Shown: positions 60,029-64,000 of the stretch, piece by piece
How the letters are laid out: each line of letters starts with the position of its first letter
Numbering within the stretch: the first letter of the stretch is position 1
NCBI GenBank assembly: GCA_037576215.1
Contig: JBANDB010000009.1
Coordinates: 2,728,001-2,792,000 of the forward strand
Source of the DNA: Armillaria gallica
Lineage: Eukaryota > Basidiomycota > Agaricomycetes > Agaricales > Physalacriaceae
DNA: 64,000 nt
Direction of reading: 5' to 3'
Notes under the pieces: generated by a model
Told to the model about the DNA's origin: nothing
Databases searched by the model: none
The model's input: only the letters and a program-made list of their open reading frames with translations
Program-made: the position numbers and the translations under genes

Positions 60029-63000
60029 ATGGATTCTTACTATCAATCGGAAGAAGACACAGACGACGACGAGTCCGAGCACGACAGAATTGATTTCTCC
60101 TTGTGAGTAAATTTTATACAACAGACAGCAGCTGATACCGACATTGTCAGTTTCACGTCACTCCTCACTGCCATCGCCCAAGTTTCATCGAACAAGAACG
60201 TAAAGCGTTCCAAGACAGATTATCCGGTCTTGTCCAAGTTCCGCCTCTGGGTCGACGCATTTCGCAAACGATACCCCAACCCCGCCAAGGGTACCACAGC
60301 AATTATTTTCCGGCTTCTGTTCCCTGAGGAAGACGTCCGTCGCAAATATGACATGCAAGAGAAGCGGCTGGCTCAAGCCCTTGGCGATGCCCTTGCCACT
60401 TCTGACCCCCGTTTATCTAAGTGGGACCAGGACGGTGCTTCTGGGTGTCTTGGGGCAGAAGTGCGGCACGTCATGGAGAAGACTTCTACAGTGAGACTTG
60501 ATGAGCGTTATGGCCTTGAAGGAAACCTCTCATTGAGCTTGCAGATTGACCCAGAACAGCCTAGTCGACTGACATTAGATGAAGCCGATAGGTTTCTCGA
60601 TGAACTGGCGGCAATCTCTGCCTATTCTGATTCTTTTGTCCGCTCCAAGTATCCACGACGGAGGAGGAACAATATAATTCGTGAAGCATATTCGACGCTG
60701 TCCGCCGTCGATGCTTCTTTTTTTACGCAGATCATCCTAAAAGATCTCCGTCCGTTATTGTATAGTTCTAATTCACGACACTATACTGACGCTCTGAAGA
60801 ATTACAATTCCACGTCAATCCATGCTCTCACTAAGGAGCATGCGATGAAAATTTGGGACCCAACAAGGTCTATGCTCCGGTCCTACAGCTATGTTGCAAC
60901 TCTGGAGGACGCAGCTGCCGCTTTTGAAAATGGAGTAACCATCTCGCACCAAGATTGGGTGTGCCGATAGAGGCATGTTTCTTGACTAAGGACTCCCTTC
61001 TTCCGCACCTAATTATATTCCCTTTACAGATCCCGAAGTCTTTGAAAGGTCAAGGATGCTCACACGCTCTTCCCTTCTCCGATCAGCCAAAGTGGTCTGG
61101 GTGGAAACCAAGTACGATGGTGAACGTGCGCAGATTCATGTCGACGTTTTGCCGAGCGGTGTTCCCAATATTACGATATTCAGCAAGAGCAAGCGCGATT
61201 CCACACAAGATAGAGCTGCGATACATTCTATAATTCTTGATGCTCTCCGGCTTTCTAGTGTTAAAAATGGTCGGATCAAAAACGTCATATTAGACGCGGA
61301 AATGGTTGCACACAATGGAGAACGCATTGATGGTACTGACTTGGATACCATACAATTGGTCATACTGACTGCTTGTCCTAGAATTTTGGAGAATTCGCAA
61401 TCTCATTGAAAACACTGCTGTTGGTCCTCGTTCCAGAAAAAGGCCGTCTGTTGTCTTGTTAGTTTCCGCACCAGTATCTGTTTGGGTCTACTCATCGTGA
61501 CGCACTCATCAGGGAAAGTCAGTCTTCGATCCTGTCTGACGATGGCAATGAAGAACGACACCTTGCCCTTGTCTTTTTCGACGTACTGTATCTCAACTCA
61601 GAGTCTCTCTTTCTTCGCCTTATAGGGAAAGACGACGGATTTTGGAATCGATAATTAAACCTATACCTACATATGCGATGCTCTCTGACCGGGTTCCGAT
61701 TCCGATGCATAACGCAGAAGAAGCCGAGGCCAAGTTTCGCCAGGTATATGCAGAATCAATTGGGGACTATCAGGAAGGAGTCGTTCTAAAAGCGGATGAT
61801 AGTGGCTATAATAGAGTAGGTCGTCCTTGGGTAAAGTTGAAACGAGATTATATTCAAGGTAAGCTGCCTTATTCTTCCTGTACGCGATCTTGCTCACCTT
61901 TGACAGGCCTTGGAGATACAGTCGACCTGGTTTTACTCGGTGCTGGATGGGGCAAAGATCGCGGTAGAACACTCGATGGTAATATCTAAAATCACTGACT
62001 TTGAGGCTTTTTTCTATAACTCCTTTGACAATAGTGCCGATGGATACTTTCACAACATTCTATATCGGTACTCTCAAGAATGCTCAAGAGCTAAAGTATA
62101 ACGTACGCACCTCTCCAACCACTTTTGATCGATAGTTCTGAAGCTCTCTGTAGCCTAATGCTCAACCACATTTTCTCGTCCACTTCGTAGCCGAATATGG
62201 CTTGGACCGTGACTCGCTAGAGCATATCAATTTCTGTATCAAAAGTTCTGAACCGGTTCCATATTCGTTATCACACAAAGTGCGTCGTGTCCTTCCTTAC
62301 AGGCATAGTGCACTAATATGAAGTCTCTGCGTATCAGTCCGGACAACAATTGCCGTACTTGTTTGAGTTGTACCAAAATTTATGCCCTCCATCATTTCTT
62401 TTGCGGTGCCCGCTGCTAGTAGAAGTCATGGGAGCCAATTTCACGAAATCGGCAGGCTGCAAGGTCTGTATATTTTTGTGAATCGTCGACGTATCTTATA
62501 ATTCCTAACTTCATCTCTGTAGGAATACGAATTGCGCTTTCCTAGAATCTTGAAGATCTATCGGCCAGCCGAACGATCTTGGAGAGAAGGGGTCAGTCGC
62601 CAAGAGCTTCGTAAGATCGCGAGGAAAGCTGTTGGTAGGGACGCAAAACACAAAGACATCGAGGATGATGCTAGGACCATCTGGCACCTGCCCACATCTC
62701 CCAGCGCGAGGTGCTTGGAAAGAAGGAAGGCGACAATTTCCATGTATGAGGAGAAGCTCCTCGATCGAGATCGCAAACGAAAGGGAAATTCGTATTTCGA
62801 CTCAGCCCCGACCCCGACCAAGAAGTTGAGAAAATCCGATACAACGGCTGCCAATGTTCCCTCCTCACCGCGGACCCCCTTGCGCATGACTACAAACGTC
62901 GCGCATCTTACTTCCCCTGTCGCTTGTCCGCCATCTCCCCGATCACCGGCATCACAACCTACGAAAGTCACTCCGTCATCTTTGCCCCAGTTCGAAGGCA

Positions 63001-63368
63001 ATCCAGAGTCTAAATTTTTACAAGAATCCCTCGTCTTCTTCGTCAAACCTTCTTGCGCAGACAGTCTTCCTTTTGCACGTCCGTGGAAGAAGCTCGTTCC
63101 GCACCATTGCCGTGTCCATGCCTTGAGTTCTTTGTTAGATGGATGTGGTTGGCAAGCAGATGGCGAACAGCACTTGTCGCCGTGGGCTAAACGAGGCATA
63201 ATTGTCATTGACAAGAGCCGTTCCGCGGCAAGAGACTGGGAGGCATACATTTACGAGACCATAGCCAAGCGTAAATTATCTTTACAGACAAGAAAGCCGA
63301 TTTGGGTATTTGATGGTTCTTCACCAGTGACAATCCTCAAAGGACAGGCGTTGCATGTTTTCTCTTAG
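60029..63368 (+). CDS. LIG4: ATP-dependent DNA ligase, ligase IV-like
   Basis: The ATG at 60029 begins MDSYYQSEEDTDDDESEHDR; exon 2 starts at about 60151. The N-terminal DNA-binding domain (FRLLFPEEDVRRKYDMQEKR, ILKDLRPLL) is followed by motif I KYDGER with the adenylated lysine (about 61108-61125), motif III in VILDAEMVAHNGE, motif IV in DYQEGVVLKAD and motif V in WVKLKRDY, then the OB domain and ELRFPRILKIYRPAERSW. Many introns are short; one at about 60970-61026 uses a GC donor (GCATGT...CAG). The frame needs one-base shifts near 60945, 61070 and 61615. The C-terminal 280 residues are serine/proline-rich with a possible single degenerate BRCT-like end (RGIIVIDKSRSAARDWEAYI); I do not see the tandem BRCT pair expected of ligase IV. 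It would act in non-homologous end joining if truly Lig4; a fungal Lig4 paralogue is the alternative. Confidence 0.78.
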
Positions 63369-63417
63369 TTTCCAGCTTCTCGTATACTGCTTTCTAGACT
63401 CAAACTAATCACGTCCG

Positions 63418-64000
63418 TTATCCATTAGCCACCTTTCGAGCCGCTTTCTCTGCAATCTGTTCGTATTTTTTCATCCCTCCTTCGAGTAGTTTCATTTGCC
63501 TCTTCACCAGTCTGTACACTCTCCCCGTCGTAGTTGCTCTTGATCTTGTCGTGTAATCAGCATCATCACTATCATCTTCATCTTCGTCATCCAACTCGCC
63601 CTCAACGACGGCTCGCATGAAGTATCGGTCATGTGTCACTACCAGTAGCGCCCCTTCGAAGTTACTCAGGGAATCTACCAGCGCAGTGATTGTGTCGGTG
63701 TCCAGATGAGTAGTGACTTCATCCAGCACGAGTAGATGTGGTGCCGCATACGCCTCTTCTCCAGATCCCGGCACAAGACACGCAGCCAAAGCTACGCGCA
63801 CTTTCTGCCCACCAGAAAGCTTAGACAACGGCACATCAGACACCGTCGTCCCAGACAACCCCAACGAGCCAAGAATCTTTCGCGCCGTGGATTCGTTTAG
63901 TGCCTTTGGGGGAAGTTGAAGCAGATGTGTGAGCGCAGTCGTAGTAGGCTGCACGGTCCCAAGCTCAGTGAGCTTTTCTACTTCATGCTGAGAAAAGTGT
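63418..64000 (-). CDS. ABCF-type ATPase, C-terminal part (continues beyond the window)
   Basis: The frame enters from the right end and stops at 63418. It carries the ABC signature LSGGQK (preceded by SDVPLSK), Walker [13 protein letters not shown] and the switch histidine in VTHDR, spaced as in the second nucleotide-binding domain of soluble ABCF proteins (Gcn20/Arb1/eEF3 relatives). DEVTTHLD replaces the usual DEPTNHLD, so the Pro is Val. There are no membrane helices. An acidic insertion ([10 protein letters not shown]) follows the H-loop and the C-terminus is lysine-rich. The Walker A motif lies outside the window. The stop is 49 bp from the stop of the convergent ligase gene. Confidence 0.85.
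   Translation of the reverse strand, partial: HFSQHEVEKLTELGTVQPTTTALTHLLQLPPKALNESTARKILGSLGLSGTTVSDVPLSKLSGGQKVRVALAACLVPGSGEEAYAAPHLLVLDEVTTHLDTDTITALVDSLSNFEGALLVVTHDRYFMRAVVEGELDDEDEDDSDDADYTTRSRATTTGRVYRLVKRQMKLLEGGMKKYEQIAEKAARKVANG

Noticed and set aside
61030..61060. Alternative reading DPEVFERSRMLTRSS before the ligase active site
   Set aside because: The other frame (IPKSLKGQGCSHAL) fits the ligase family and a clean splice acceptor; the alternative only arises beyond the frame break.

Overview
The window looks like part of a filamentous basidiomycete (Agaricomycetes-type) chromosome. The right-hand genes are broken by many very short introns (about 44-60 bp, GT...AG, often with a CTAAC/CTGAC-like branch site). 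They encode core eukaryotic proteins in the style of this group: Arp3, beta-COP, Rvb1, Rsc8/Swi3, Caf40, p24 and a DNA ligase IV-like enzyme. The left half is packed with decayed retrotransposons of types common in mushroom genomes. I made this assignment by reading the translation, without a database search.

Two compartments meet near 35.2-35.9 kb. Positions 1-35.2 kb are AT-rich, nearly free of intact genes and built from nested, broken mobile elements: (i) a relic gene on the minus strand (4.6-5.9 kb); (ii) a 5.5-kb Copia element at 8015-13478 with 207-bp LTRs and an exact 5-bp target duplication ACAAG, itself interrupted by later insertions; (iii) a hAT transposase relic (15.4-16.1 kb and 24.7-25.2 kb) whose two parts flank (iv) a Ty3/Gypsy chromovirus on the minus strand (16117-24692) that also carries an antisense coiled-coil ORF; (v) a small fold-back element beginning CACTG at 25701-25938; (vi) a tyrosine-recombinase retrotransposon with the split direct repeats A1 ... 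B1-A2-B2 typical of the Ngaro group (29688-35182). Further copies of the Gypsy LTR lie at 6139-6658 and, inverted, at 14102-14588. Most damage is C-to-T or G-to-A at former CpG sites, as expected from cytosine methylation followed by deamination.

Positions 35.9-64 kb are gene-dense and GC-richer. In order: C2H2 zinc-finger regulator (-), mitochondrial ribosomal protein mL44 (-), Arp3 (-), mitochondrial enoyl reductase Etr1 (+), p24/emp24 cargo receptor (-), Caf40 (+), beta-COP (-), Rvb1 (+), Rsc8/Swi3 (+), a small four-helix membrane protein (-), ATP synthase subunit g (-), arginyl-tRNA synthetase (-), guanylate kinase (-), a YANK/STK32-type kinase (+), a ligase IV-like DNA ligase (+) and an ABCF ATPase running off the right end (-). 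Several neighbours are head-to-head with only 60-320 bp between start codons. The genes are mostly unrelated housekeeping functions. Two themes recur by chance or otherwise: ER-Golgi traffic (p24 and beta-COP) and chromatin remodelling (Rvb1 beside Rsc8).

Several conserved genes (mL44, p24, beta-COP, the DNA ligase, perhaps the membrane protein) need a one-base shift to read through, while Arp3, Etr1, Caf40, Rvb1, Rsc8, guanylate kinase and the kinase read cleanly. This pattern suggests leftover single-base indels in the assembly rather than loss of these genes.
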